NCBI GenBank assembly: GCA_017881915.1 | Contig: JADGQK010000022.1 | Location: 1-37,992, forward strand | Reading direction: 5' to 3' | Source: Chloroflexota bacterium | Lineage (GTDB): Bacteria; Chloroflexota; Limnocylindria; Limnocylindrales; CSP1-4 | Length of the DNA stretch: 37,992 nt | Shown here: positions 25,681 to 32,013 of the stretch, one piece after another | Layout of the letters: each line of letters starts with the position of its first letter | Numbering within the stretch: the first letter of the stretch is position 1 | Made by a program: the position numbers and the translations under genes | The notes under the pieces: generated by a model | The model's input: only the letters and a program-made list of their open reading frames with translations | Databases searched by the model: none | Told to the model about the DNA's origin: nothing

Positions 25681-26565
25681 GTCACGAGCGCCGAATTCCA
25701 GCCAGCGGACCACCCGGCCGCGCTGGCCACGCCACGGCTCGAGTAGCTCCAGCATCCGGGCATCATCCCCGTGTCGTTCGCCGGCCAGGACCCAGCAGAC
25801 GAGGCTCGGGAGGTGGTAGTCGCCGACGCTGACGGCGTCGGGATCTCCGAATGCGGCTCGACCGGCCTCGGCCGCCGTCCACGGCCCGATCCCAGGGATC
25901 GCCTGAAGCCGGACGCCGGCCTCGGCCGGTTCGATCGTGCTCAACGCCTCGAGTCGGGCGGCCGACCCGCCCAAACGTCGGAGGAGCTCCGCCCGGCGGC
26001 GCTCCAGGCCGAGCGGGTGGAAGGCGTAGTAGGGGAGGGCCGCCAGGCGCTCTGCCGCCGGCGGCAGACGCAGGCCAAGCGGCCCCGGGGCTTCCCCGCC
26101 GTGGGCCAGGATCAGAGCTCGATAGACGCGGCGTGCCTCGTCGCCCGTGATCTTCTGCTCAAGGACGGCCGGCACGAGTGCCTCGACCACCGCCTCGGTT
26201 CGGCCGAAGCGGACGCCGACATAGCGATGAGCCAGCTCATCGAGGAGCGGGTGACCCGGGCTGAAGGCGGCGGGGCGGTCGGCGAGACCGAGGAGGTTGG
26301 GCGCGTGCGCGACTGCCCAGGAGGCGCCCGGGCCCCAGGCCCGAATCCGGATCGTCGGGCCGAGTACCACAAGCTCCTCGCTGACCGGCCCTTCGGGCGT
26401 CCACGTTGCGCGCTGGAGGCGATCGGCTTCGATCCGGATCGTCGGGTCCCCGTGCCCGTGACGGAGCGGGCCAAGGGTTCGCCCGAGGTCGTACGCACCA
26501 TCGACCGGCAGGGTCGCCTCCGCATCCGGTGGCTGGTTCGGCGGCTGGCTGCTGGGCAGGCTCAT
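25615..26565 (-). CDS. AlkA-like DNA-3-methyladenine glycosylase (HhH-GPD)
   Basis: A 316-residue base-excision repair glycosylase. LEQKITGDEARRVYRA (135-150) is the family's QxxS/T-like helix; the helix-hairpin-helix LQAIPGIGPWTAAE lies at 220-233 and the catalytic Asp is Asp249 in VSVGDYHLP. The N-terminal 95 residues form the TBP-like extra domain of AlkA types. The start is ATG at 26565, with TACCAT eight bases upstream; the longer frame to 26829 overlaps the divergent lipoprotein gene and is rejected. Confidence 0.88.
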   Translation of the reverse strand: MSLPSSQPPNQPPDAEATLPVDGAYDLGRTLGPLRHGHGDPTIRIEADRLQRATWTPEGPVSEELVVLGPTIRIRAWGPGASWAVAHAPNLLGLADRPAAFSPGHPLLDELAHRYVGVRFGRTEAVVEALVPAVLEQKITGDEARRVYRALILAHGGEAPGPLGLRLPPAAERLAALPYYAFHPLGLERRRAELLRRLGGSAARLEALSTIEPAEAGVRLQAIPGIGPWTAAEAGRAAFGDPDAVSVGDYHLPSLVCWVLAGERHGDDARMLELLEPWRGQRGRVVRWLEFGARDLTGLGTARRGPRMPSRSIAGL

Positions 26566-26573
26566 CGGCGGGC

Positions 26574-26583
26574 ATGGTAGCGT
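26574..26583. promoter_or_regulatory. overlapping divergent -10 boxes
   Basis: On the minus strand TACCAT (26579-26574) lies eight bases before the AlkA-like ATG. On the plus strand TAGCGT (26578-26583) lies nine bases before the lipoprotein ATG. The two boxes share the TA step, giving a compact bidirectional promoter inside a 27-bp intergenic gap. Neither gene has a Shine-Dalgarno sequence. Confidence 0.4.
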
Positions 26584-26592
26584 CCGGATCGA

Positions 26593-27108
26593 ATGGACCA
26601 GCGGCTTCGTTCCAACCAGCTTCGTTCCAACTTCGCCCCGACCGTGGTTCCGGCTCGGTCCCGGCGTCTGGCCCTGGGCCTCGTCCTGGCGGTCCTGATC
26701 GAGGCCGGCCTGCTGGCGGGCTGTGCCGGGGCGAGCACGGTCACGCCGTCGCCCACGCCTGGGACGTTGCCGGTGACGTTTGTCTACGTGATCGACGGAC
26801 CGGATGCCGGCGTTGCCCACACGACCCACGTCGAGATCCTTGACGCGGCGAATGCGCTGGTCCTGGACACGACCCTTCAGACTGCGGGCACCGTCGACAC
26901 CGGCACGATCGCCCTCAAGCCGGGCAACTATGCGGCGATTGCCTGGGACGAGCAGCCTGCCTCCCCGAGCCCGGTCGCCTCGACGAAATGTGGAGCGACC
27001 TTCACGATCGACCCTGGTCAGGCCCTCGTTGTCACGATCACGGCCTCACGAATCGGGGCCTGCCTGATCGACACGACGGAACCCGGCGCGTCGCCGTCGC
27101 CGTCCTAG
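26593..27108 (+). CDS. hypothetical lipoprotein with one beta domain
   Basis: A 171-residue exported lipoprotein. A long basic n-region is followed by a hydrophobic stretch ending LLAGCAGA (lipidated Cys about 44). The mature part has a single beta-rich domain (LPVTFVYVIDGPDAGVAHTT, KPGNYAAIAWDE) with two more cysteines (TKCGATF, IGACLID) that may pair. It ends in a 4-bp tail-to-tail overlap with the cupin gene. Family unknown. Confidence 0.65.
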   Translation: MDQRLRSNQLRSNFAPTVVPARSRRLALGLVLAVLIEAGLLAGCAGASTVTPSPTPGTLPVTFVYVIDGPDAGVAHTTHVEILDAANALVLDTTLQTAGTVDTGTIALKPGNYAAIAWDEQPASPSPVASTKCGATFTIDPGQALVVTITASRIGACLIDTTEPGASPSPS

Positions 27109-27569
27109 TCGCCGGGGCCATCGGGATCGCCCGCACCCGGTTCCCAACCGGGCGGGGCCAGCTCGAAGCCGGCGAAATCGAAAGCCGGAGCGACCGTGCA
27201 GCCGACGAGGCTCCAGGCGCCCAGGCTGCGGGCCGCCTGCCAGGCACCGGCTGGCACCACCGCCTGGGGTCGTTCGCCGGCCGCCAGATCGTCGCCCAGG
27301 GCGATCGTCTCGATCGTCCGCCCAGCACGACTGATCCGCAGCTCGAGCGGATCGCCGGCGTAGTGGTGCCAGGTCTCGGCTGCGTCGACGCGATGCCAGT
27401 GGGATCGCTCGCCCAGCCGGAGCAAGTAGTAGATGGCACTGCCGGCCGGTCGTGCGCCCGCCGCCGACACGGCGCGCCACGTCTCGGCGTACCAGCCGCC
27501 CTCGGGGTGTGGCTTGAGCTCGAGCGCCCGGATCACGGCGTCAGGTTCGTGGTCTTCGATCTCGCTCAT
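27105..27569 (-). CDS. DUF985 (Cupin_5) family protein
   Basis: A 154-residue single-domain cupin. LKPHPEGGWYAETWR at 18-32, SAIYYLLRLGERSHWHRVDAAETWHHYAG and VPAGAWQAARSLGAWSLVGCTVAPAFDFAGFEL are the three DUF985 blocks; His residues in SHWHRVDAAE and WHHYAG are likely metal ligands. Biochemical role not established for the family. The ATG overlaps the stop of a membrane-protein-like fragment upstream (ATGA). Confidence 0.9.
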   Translation of the reverse strand: MSEIEDHEPDAVIRALELKPHPEGGWYAETWRAVSAAGARPAGSAIYYLLRLGERSHWHRVDAAETWHHYAGDPLELRISRAGRTIETIALGDDLAAGERPQAVVPAGAWQAARSLGAWSLVGCTVAPAFDFAGFELAPPGWEPGAGDPDGPGD

Positions 27570-27660
27570 GGGCTGATCTCATCGTACGCGCCGCGAGGGA
27601 CGACGAACGTCTGGACCGCCGACAGGAGAACCCGCAGGACCAGCAGCAGGCCCGCGACCC
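27566..27660 (-). pseudogene. membrane-protein fragment upstream of the cupin
   Basis: The frame ending at 27566 reads GLLLVLRVLLSAVQTFVVPR over its last 30 codons, resembling the first TM and following SAVRTFVVPR segment of actinobacterial/Chloroflexota membrane proteins of the two-TM ion-channel-like type. It then stops, overlapping the cupin ATG (ATGA). No start codon with a ribosome site is visible and upstream sequence in this frame does not look coding, so I read it as a relic. Weak call. Confidence 0.25.
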
Positions 27661-28162
27661 GGCTCGGCTGGGCGTCCCGGCCCCAGCTACGCGGAACTTC
27701 TTGCGAAATATGGGTGCCCGTGCTGGTATGCAAGAACTGCCCCTCGATTCCGGACCCGAACGATCGAGATGCGCCAATTCTGGGCTCAAGATAGCCGTTG
27801 GCAGCTACGCAACGATCTGGCTCGCACGGATGGTTGACACGGTTCTTCTTTAGGAACGCGGGGGCCAATAATCGAGAAGAAACGCGGGTGGCCCGGCCTA
27901 CCGGCCGACGCCAGCCCACCGGCCGACGCCCGCCTACCGGCCCAGCCCACCGGCCGACGCCAGCCCACCGGCCGACGCCAGCCCACCGGCCGACGCCAGC
28001 CCACCGGCCGACGCCCGCCTACCGGCCCAGCCCACCGGCCGACGCCCGCCTACCGGCCCAGCCCACCGGCCGCGCCGACCCCCCGCCTACCGGCCGATGG
28101 CAGCCCAGCGGACGCAGACCGCGGCGTCGTAGGATCGGCCGATCACCCCGCGGGAGAATCCA
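27570..28162. other. 593-bp divergent intergenic gap with hairpin and minisatellite
   Basis: Between the cupin (-) and DinB-like gene (+). It holds the membrane-protein fragment, an A/T-richer patch at about 27690-27880 with a 7-bp inverted repeat (TTCTTGC 27698-27704, GCAAGAA 27730-27736), the tandem array at 27900-28106, and a perfect 12-bp palindrome GATCGGCCGATC at 28133-28144, 18 bp before the DinB-like ATG. Open frames across it do not look coding. Confidence 0.6.
27900..28106. repeat. minisatellite of alternating 18-bp and 13-bp units
   Basis: Twelve consecutive units begin with ACCGGCC. Lengths in order are 18, 18, 13, 18, 18, 18, 18, 13, 18, 13, 24 and 18 bp. The main unit is ACCGGCCGACGCCAGCCC, a variant ends CCGCCT, and the short unit ACCGGCCCAGCCC lacks five bases. 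A variant-18 plus 13 pair forms a 31-bp higher-order unit present three times (27918, 28003, 28034). It ends 56 bp before the DinB-like ATG. Confidence 0.85.
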
Positions 28163-28693
28163 ATGACCGCTTCACCCGAATCACTGGCCGTCGGCCGGGC
28201 CTACCAGCAGACGCTCCTGGCGGCTCTGGGCGACGACGATCCAGCGGTCGCCCAGGCGGCCACCCCGACGAATCTGCGGACGCTGATTGCCGACGCCGGC
28301 AACGACTTGCGGACCCGCCCCGAGCCGGCCGAATGGTCGGCCATCGAGCTCGTCGGGCACATGCTCGATGCCGAGCTGGCATCGTCGGTCCGCTATCGCT
28401 GGATTCTGGCTGAGCTCGAGCCGGACCTGGTGCCCTACGACCAGGACCTGTGGGCGGCCCGGTTCCACTCGGCCGACGAGCCGCTCGAGACCCTCCTGCC
28501 ATTGTTCGATGCCCTGCGCGCGGCCAACCTGCGGCTGTGGCGTGAGGCTTCCGCCGCCGACCGGGCACGGGTCGGTCAGCATCTCGAGCGCGGACCCGAG
28601 AGCTACGACCTGACATTCCGGCTGCTGGCCGGTCACGACCGGGTCCATATCGCCCAGGCGAGAGCCGGACTCGACCGAATCCGAGCCCGCTGA
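28163..28693 (+). CDS. DinB-like (YfiT/DUF664-type) four-helix metalloprotein
   Basis: A 176-residue four-helix bundle protein. The three likely metal-binding histidines are His66 (ELVGHMLDAEL), His158 and His162 (LAGHDRVHIAQA). YDQDLWAARF at 92-101 is also typical of DinB-superfamily proteins. Members include thiol transferases (mycothiol or bacillithiol dependent) and damage-induced proteins of unknown role. GGGAG seven bases upstream supports ATG at 28163. A 12-bp palindrome lies between this and the minisatellite. Confidence 0.85.
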   Translation: MTASPESLAVGRAYQQTLLAALGDDDPAVAQAATPTNLRTLIADAGNDLRTRPEPAEWSAIELVGHMLDAELASSVRYRWILAELEPDLVPYDQDLWAARFHSADEPLETLLPLFDALRAANLRLWREASAADRARVGQHLERGPESYDLTFRLLAGHDRVHIAQARAGLDRIRAR

Positions 28694-28831
28694 GTGGCTC
28701 CCGGAATCGAATCGGAACCCAGTCAGGAACCTGATCGCCGGCTGAATCTCGGGGCTTGTGCGAAGCTTCGCGGTGGACTAGGCTTGCTCCGTCCCCTCTT
28801 GGGGGCCAAGTGAATCGCACGGCGAACACGG

Positions 28832-28889
28832 TCACTCCTCTCACGGTTTCCGCGAGATCGATCGCGGTAACCGGGCATAGTAGGAGTGA
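28832..28889 (+). promoter_or_regulatory. structured 5' leader that sequesters the ribosome-binding site
   Basis: TCACTCCT (28832-28839) is perfectly complementary to AGGAGTGA (28882-28889), which contains the whole Shine-Dalgarno sequence of the zinc-ribbon gene. Inside it, CCGCGA (28850-28855) pairs with TCGCGG (28862-28867) around GATCGA, extended by GGTT (28845-28848) with AACC (28869-28872) across one T-T mismatch. The nested form would hide the ribosome site, as in RNA thermometers, riboswitch expression platforms or protein-controlled leaders. A further CCCC-TCTT-GGGG hairpin lies at 28793-28804. Confidence 0.6.
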
Positions 28890-28896
28890 TTTTTCA

Positions 28897-29271
28897 TTGT
28901 ACGCGGACAAGACCCTGACCTGTGCGGACTGCGGCCAGGAGTTTACGTTCACCTCGAGCGAGCAGGAGTTCTACTCGCAGCGCGGCTTCAGTGAGCCACG
29001 TCGCTGCAGTAGCTGCCGAGCCAGCCGCAAGGCTGCGCGTGGCGAGACCGGCGGCAGCTCCAGCTACGGCGGGGGCTCCAGCTACGGCGGCGGCTCCAGC
29101 TACGGCTCGGGCGGTGGCGGCGGCTACGGCGGCGGAAGCCGCGATCGTGGTCCTCGCGAGATGTTCGCGGCGACCTGCTCGAGCTGCGGCAAGGAGGCCC
29201 AGGTCCCCTTCCGACCCACGAGTGGCAAGCCAGTCTATTGCGCGGATTGCTTCGCAACCCAGCGCCGCTAG
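28897..29271 (+). CDS. zinc-ribbon protein with Gly/Ser/Tyr-rich linker
   Basis: A 124-residue protein with two zinc ribbons: CADCGQEFTFTSSEQEFYSQ with its partner CSSC (about residues 7-39), and CSSCGKEAQVPF with CADC (about 97-118), separated by a GGGSSYGGGSSYG linker. This is the small zinc-ribbon (CxxCGxEFxF) type widespread in Chloroflexota and Patescibacteria, probably nucleic-acid binding. The start is TTG at 28897: homologues begin YADKTLTC here and AGGAGT lies eight to ten bases upstream; the frame from 28756 is not protein-like. It has its own terminator, so it is a single-gene transcript. Confidence 0.85.
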   Translation: MYADKTLTCADCGQEFTFTSSEQEFYSQRGFSEPRRCSSCRASRKAARGETGGSSSYGGGSSYGGGSSYGSGGGGGYGGGSRDRGPREMFAATCSSCGKEAQVPFRPTSGKPVYCADCFATQRR

Positions 29272-29282
29272 CTTGATGCCAA

Positions 29283-29298
29283 CCGGCGTTCGCGCCGG
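29283..29298 (+). terminator. UUCG-loop hairpin after zinc-ribbon gene
   Basis: CCGGCG-TTCG-CGCCGG is a perfect 6-bp stem with a UUCG tetraloop, 11 bp after the stop at 29271. It lies just before a stronger terminator and may stabilise the mRNA 3' end. Confidence 0.5.
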
Positions 29299-29318
29299 CT
29301 GACCTCGAACCGATCCAG

Positions 29319-29350
29319 ACGCCCCGGCCTTGGCCGGGGCGTTTCTCGTT
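29319..29350 (+). terminator. rho-independent terminator of the zinc-ribbon gene
   Basis: ACGCCCCGG (29319-29327) pairs with CCGGGGCGT (29334-29342) around CCTTGG, followed by TTTCTCGTT. Perfect stem and T-rich tail 47 bp after the stop. This is the clearest intrinsic terminator in the window. Confidence 0.85.
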
Positions 29351-29428
29351 CCAGGCGCGGGACCGCGGCCGCAGCCAACCGCTCGCACGGCCAAACTTAC
29401 CTCGAGCCCACGCAGCAGGAGACTTCCG

Positions 29429-30547
29429 ATGGCCCGTCGACACACCCCGTACTACCATCAGTTCCTGGCGCTCGGGGCGGAGATCGTCGACCGGATCGGC
29501 TTCGATGCGGCCCTCCGATTCACCTCTGTCGAGGCCGAGCACAGGGCGACGCGTACGGCCGCGGGCATGTACGACGTGTACTACCAGGGCGCGGTCGATG
29601 TGAAGGGTCGCGAGGCCGAGGCGTTCCTCAACTCGGTCCTCGTGAACGACATCCGACGCCTGACCGATGGCGGCGTGCTGTACAGCTCGGTCCCCAACAA
29701 GTCCGGCGGGATGATCGACGACCTGACCGTCTTCCGGTTCTCGGCCGAGCACTACTGGCTGTGCCCTACGCCGTCGCGGGTCGACCGGGTGGTCGCCCAT
29801 CTCACAGAACAGGCCCGCGGCCGGCTCGCCTATGTCACGAACTGCGTTTCGGGTACGGCCTACCTCTCGATCCAGGGCCCGCAGAGTCGGACGATCCTGG
29901 CCGGCCTGACCAGTCTCGACCTGTCCACGGCCGCGCTGCCCTACTACCGCTTCAGCCAGGGGATCCTGGCCGAGGTGCCAGTCGTCCTGTCGCGAACCGG
30001 CTATTCGGGCGAGCTCGGCTACGAGCTGTTCTACCCCCGCGACTACGCCGACCACATGTGGTCGGCCCTCCTCGACGCGGGCGAGCCATGTGGCCTGGAA
30101 CCGGCCGGGCTGGGTGCGCTGCGCAGCGTCCGGATCGAGAAGAAGTACCCGCTCTACGGCCTCGACCTCGACGAGAGGACCAGCCCATACGAGGCCGGCG
30201 TCGGCTGGACCGTGCACCTTGACAAGGGCGACTTCATCGGCCGCGACGCGCTCCGTCGCCAGCACGACGCCGGTGTGACGCGGAGCCTCGTGGGGATTGC
30301 CTTCGCCGGCCTCGGGTTCCTGCCGGTGCCCGGCGACGCGGTGACCGTCGATGGGCGAGCCGTTGGCAAGGTCACCTCCGCCGACACCGGCTACACCCTC
30401 GGTCGGACGCTCGCCCTCGGTTACCTCGAGCCCTCGATTACCGACGGGACGGAGGTCCTGGTCACGACCGTCGATGGCACGAGCGCCACCGGAGCGGTCC
30501 ATCACGCTGCTCTGTACGACCCCCAGCGGAGCCGCGCCCGGGCCTGA
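29429..30547 (+). CDS. GcvT-family aminomethyltransferase/folate-dependent protein
   Basis: A 372-residue GcvT-fold protein. EHRATRTAAGMYDVYYQGAV (about 36-55), VLVNDIRRLTDGGVLYSSVPN, SGTAYLSIQGPQSRTIL and SRTGYSGELGYELFYP are the GcvT_N blocks that bind tetrahydrofolate; GDFIGRDALRRQ and GKVTSADTGYTLGRTLALGYL are the C-terminal barrel. No gcvH, gcvP or sarcosine/dimethylglycine dehydrogenase is adjacent, so it may be a stand-alone demethylase rather than the glycine cleavage T subunit. AGGAG precedes the ATG at 29429. Confidence 0.85.
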   Translation: MARRHTPYYHQFLALGAEIVDRIGFDAALRFTSVEAEHRATRTAAGMYDVYYQGAVDVKGREAEAFLNSVLVNDIRRLTDGGVLYSSVPNKSGGMIDDLTVFRFSAEHYWLCPTPSRVDRVVAHLTEQARGRLAYVTNCVSGTAYLSIQGPQSRTILAGLTSLDLSTAALPYYRFSQGILAEVPVVLSRTGYSGELGYELFYPRDYADHMWSALLDAGEPCGLEPAGLGALRSVRIEKKYPLYGLDLDERTSPYEAGVGWTVHLDKGDFIGRDALRRQHDAGVTRSLVGIAFAGLGFLPVPGDAVTVDGRAVGKVTSADTGYTLGRTLALGYLEPSITDGTEVLVTTVDGTSATGAVHHAALYDPQRSRARA

Positions 30548-30553
30548 TCGCGC

Positions 30554-30559
30554 TACGAT
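30554..30559 (+). promoter_or_regulatory. -10 box for leaderless DUF2277 gene
   Basis: TACGAT, six bases (ctggcc), then ATG at 30566. Same hexamer and spacing as at 3140. No Shine-Dalgarno sequence. Confidence 0.45.
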
Positions 30560-30565
30560 CTGGCC

Positions 30566-30763
30566 ATGTGCAGAAGCATCAAGACCCTCCGCCGACCAGA
30601 AGCCGTGGCCACCGACGAAGAGGTCGCCGCCGCGGCCCTCCAGTTCGTGCGCAAGGTGAGTGGCTATCGCGTTCCATCGCGCAGGAACGCCGAAGCGTTC
30701 GATGGTGCCGTGGCCGAGATTGCCGCGGCCTCGCGCCGCCTGCTCGAGTCGCTCGCGTCCTGA
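30566..30763 (+). CDS. DUF2277 family protein
   Basis: A 65-residue protein starting MCRSIKTLRRPE, the invariant opening of DUF2277, with the conserved EEVAAAALQFVRKVSGYRVP and an amphipathic C-terminal helix (FDGAVAEIAAASRRLLESL). The family is small, cytoplasmic, of unknown function. The N-terminal Cys2 is conserved. Full length for the family. Confidence 0.92.
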   Translation: MCRSIKTLRRPEAVATDEEVAAAALQFVRKVSGYRVPSRRNAEAFDGAVAEIAAASRRLLESLAS

Positions 30764-30802
30764 CCCGGGAGACGCACTGAGTCGCGGCTCAGCTCTCCCG
30801 GG
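30764..30802 (+). terminator. two-tier hairpin directly after DUF2277 stop
   Basis: CCCGGGAG (30764-30771) pairs with CTCCCGGG (30795-30802); inside it CTGAG (30777-30781) pairs with CTCAG (30788-30792). It begins at the base after the stop codon. No T-run follows, but stability and position suggest a terminator or mRNA-end stabiliser. Confidence 0.5.
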
Positions 30803-30861
30803 TGCCCAGTGGACTGCTTCGGTGATCTCGACGGCGATGATCGGGCGCGACTCCATCATCG

Positions 30862-30867
30862 TAGACT
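30862..30867 (+). promoter_or_regulatory. -10 box six bases before the fdhD start
   Basis: TAGACT, six bases (gcggcc), GTG at 30874; no Shine-Dalgarno sequence. Confidence 0.35.
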
Positions 30868-30873
30868 GCGGCC

Positions 30874-31704
30874 GTGACCGATCCCCCTCGCCACGTCTCG
30901 CACGCCCGGATTCTCGCGATCCGTGGTGAGACCACCGAGGAGCGCGACGATACCCTGGTCGGCGAGGAGCCGATGGAGATCCGGGTCGGCGGGCCCGGCC
31001 AGGACCCGATTGCCGTTGCCATCACGATGCGCACGCCCGGCTCTGAGGCCGAGCTGGCGGTCGGCTTCCTGCGCACTGAGGGCCTGATCGCCGATGGCGA
31101 CGTGGCCGGGATCGAGTTCGGAGACCCGGCCACCCTGGCCCAACCAGACGACACGGTGATTGTCCGACTCCATCGGCCGTTCGATGCCTCGATCGTGCCC
31201 GAGCGCCATTTCGTGGCCAGCGCCAGCTGTGGGATCTGCGGTAAGGCCTCGCTCGACGAGGTGGCGGTCCGCTGCGGTCCGATTCCTGGCGGTCCGGTCG
31301 TCAGTCTTGAGGTGATCCTGGCCCTGCCCGATCGCCTTCGCGCAGGACAAGCCGTCTTCGAGCGAACTGGCGGCCTCCATGCGGCCGGCCTGTTCGATCC
31401 CGCCGGGCGCCTGCTCGCACTACGCGAGGATGTTGGCCGCCACAACGCCCTTGACAAGCTCGTCGGCTGGGCCGTCCTGGCCGGCTTGACCCCGCTCAAC
31501 GATCGAGTCCTGTTGGTCAGCGGGCGGGTCAGCCTGGAGATCGTTCAGAAGGCCGCCGTGGCCGGCATCCCGATCGTGTGCGCTGTCTCGGCTCCGTCCG
31601 ACCTCGCGGTCGAGGCGGCCGAGCGCTTCGGCCAGACCCTGGTCGGCTTCCTGCGCGGCGATGGGTTCAACGTCTACGCGGGTCGGGAGCGGCTCCGCCT
31701 GTAG
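30874..31704 (+). CDS. fdhD: formate dehydrogenase accessory sulfurtransferase FdhD
   Basis: A 276-residue protein that transfers sulfur from a cysteine desulfurase to the bis-MGD cofactor of formate dehydrogenase. The catalytic CxxC loop is SCGICGK with Cys119 and Cys122; EPMEIRVGG, TMRTPGSEAELAVGFLRTEG, TGGLHAAGLF and REDVGRHNALDKLVGWA are all FdhD blocks. GTG start at 30874. It lies 1.1 kb from the formate-dehydrogenase-like subunits on the other strand, which supports a functional link. Confidence 0.96.
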   Translation: MTDPPRHVSHARILAIRGETTEERDDTLVGEEPMEIRVGGPGQDPIAVAITMRTPGSEAELAVGFLRTEGLIADGDVAGIEFGDPATLAQPDDTVIVRLHRPFDASIVPERHFVASASCGICGKASLDEVAVRCGPIPGGPVVSLEVILALPDRLRAGQAVFERTGGLHAAGLFDPAGRLLALREDVGRHNALDKLVGWAVLAGLTPLNDRVLLVSGRVSLEIVQKAAVAGIPIVCAVSAPSDLAVEAAERFGQTLVGFLRGDGFNVYAGRERLRL

Positions 31705-31719
31705 CTGGGAGGCAACGCG

Positions 31720-32013
31720 ATGTGGGTTCTGTTCCAGGTTCCCTGCCCGACGCCTGATGGGCGGGCAGCGCGCGACCTGTACCAGGCGAGGGTCGACGGG
31801 ATCAGCCCGGCGATGCAGGCCAGCGCTGCCCGCCACGGCTGCACGTTCCACCGGGCGTGGTACGCCCAGGACGGTTCGGCGTTCTACGCGGTGGCCTCAT
31901 GGGAATCCGATGCCGGCGCGACGGATTTCTTCAACGAGTGGTTGATCTACGACGAGCCGGGCGAGGTCGCGATCATCCTCGAGGGCGACGTCGGCCTCGT
32001 TCCGGTGCCCTAG
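31720..32013 (+). CDS. small conserved-looking protein of unknown function
   Basis: A 97-residue cytoplasmic protein. MWVLFQVPCPTPDGRAARDL and TFHRAWYAQDGSAFYAVASW suggest a ferredoxin-like alpha-beta fold of the dimeric DUF3303/ABM type, but the match is only by general pattern. GGGAGG eight bases upstream of the ATG at 31720; 15 bp after fdhD, so probably co-transcribed with it. Ends in a 4-bp tail-to-tail overlap with the iron-sulfur subunit gene. Confidence 0.65.
   Translation: MWVLFQVPCPTPDGRAARDLYQARVDGISPAMQASAARHGCTFHRAWYAQDGSAFYAVASWESDAGATDFFNEWLIYDEPGEVAIILEGDVGLVPVP

Noticed and set aside
27690-27794. Short CxxC-containing frame (VCKNCPSIPD) in the A/T-richer patch
   Set aside because: About 30 residues, no start with a ribosome site, no recognisable family; could not be supported.
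27900-28106. Possible CRISPR array
   Set aside because: Units are 18 or 13 bp and directly adjacent, with no unique spacers and no cas genes.
27798-28166. 122-codon frame over the minisatellite (Pro/Thr/Arg/His repeats), and the antisense GWRRPV repeat frame
   Set aside because: The mixed 18/13/24-bp unit lengths change frame, there is no ribosome site, and composition is that of the repeat alone.
28756-28896. Upstream ATG (28756) for the zinc-ribbon gene
   Set aside because: The extra 47 residues are not like the family, which starts at YADKTL; the AGGAG site and TTG at 28897 fit better.
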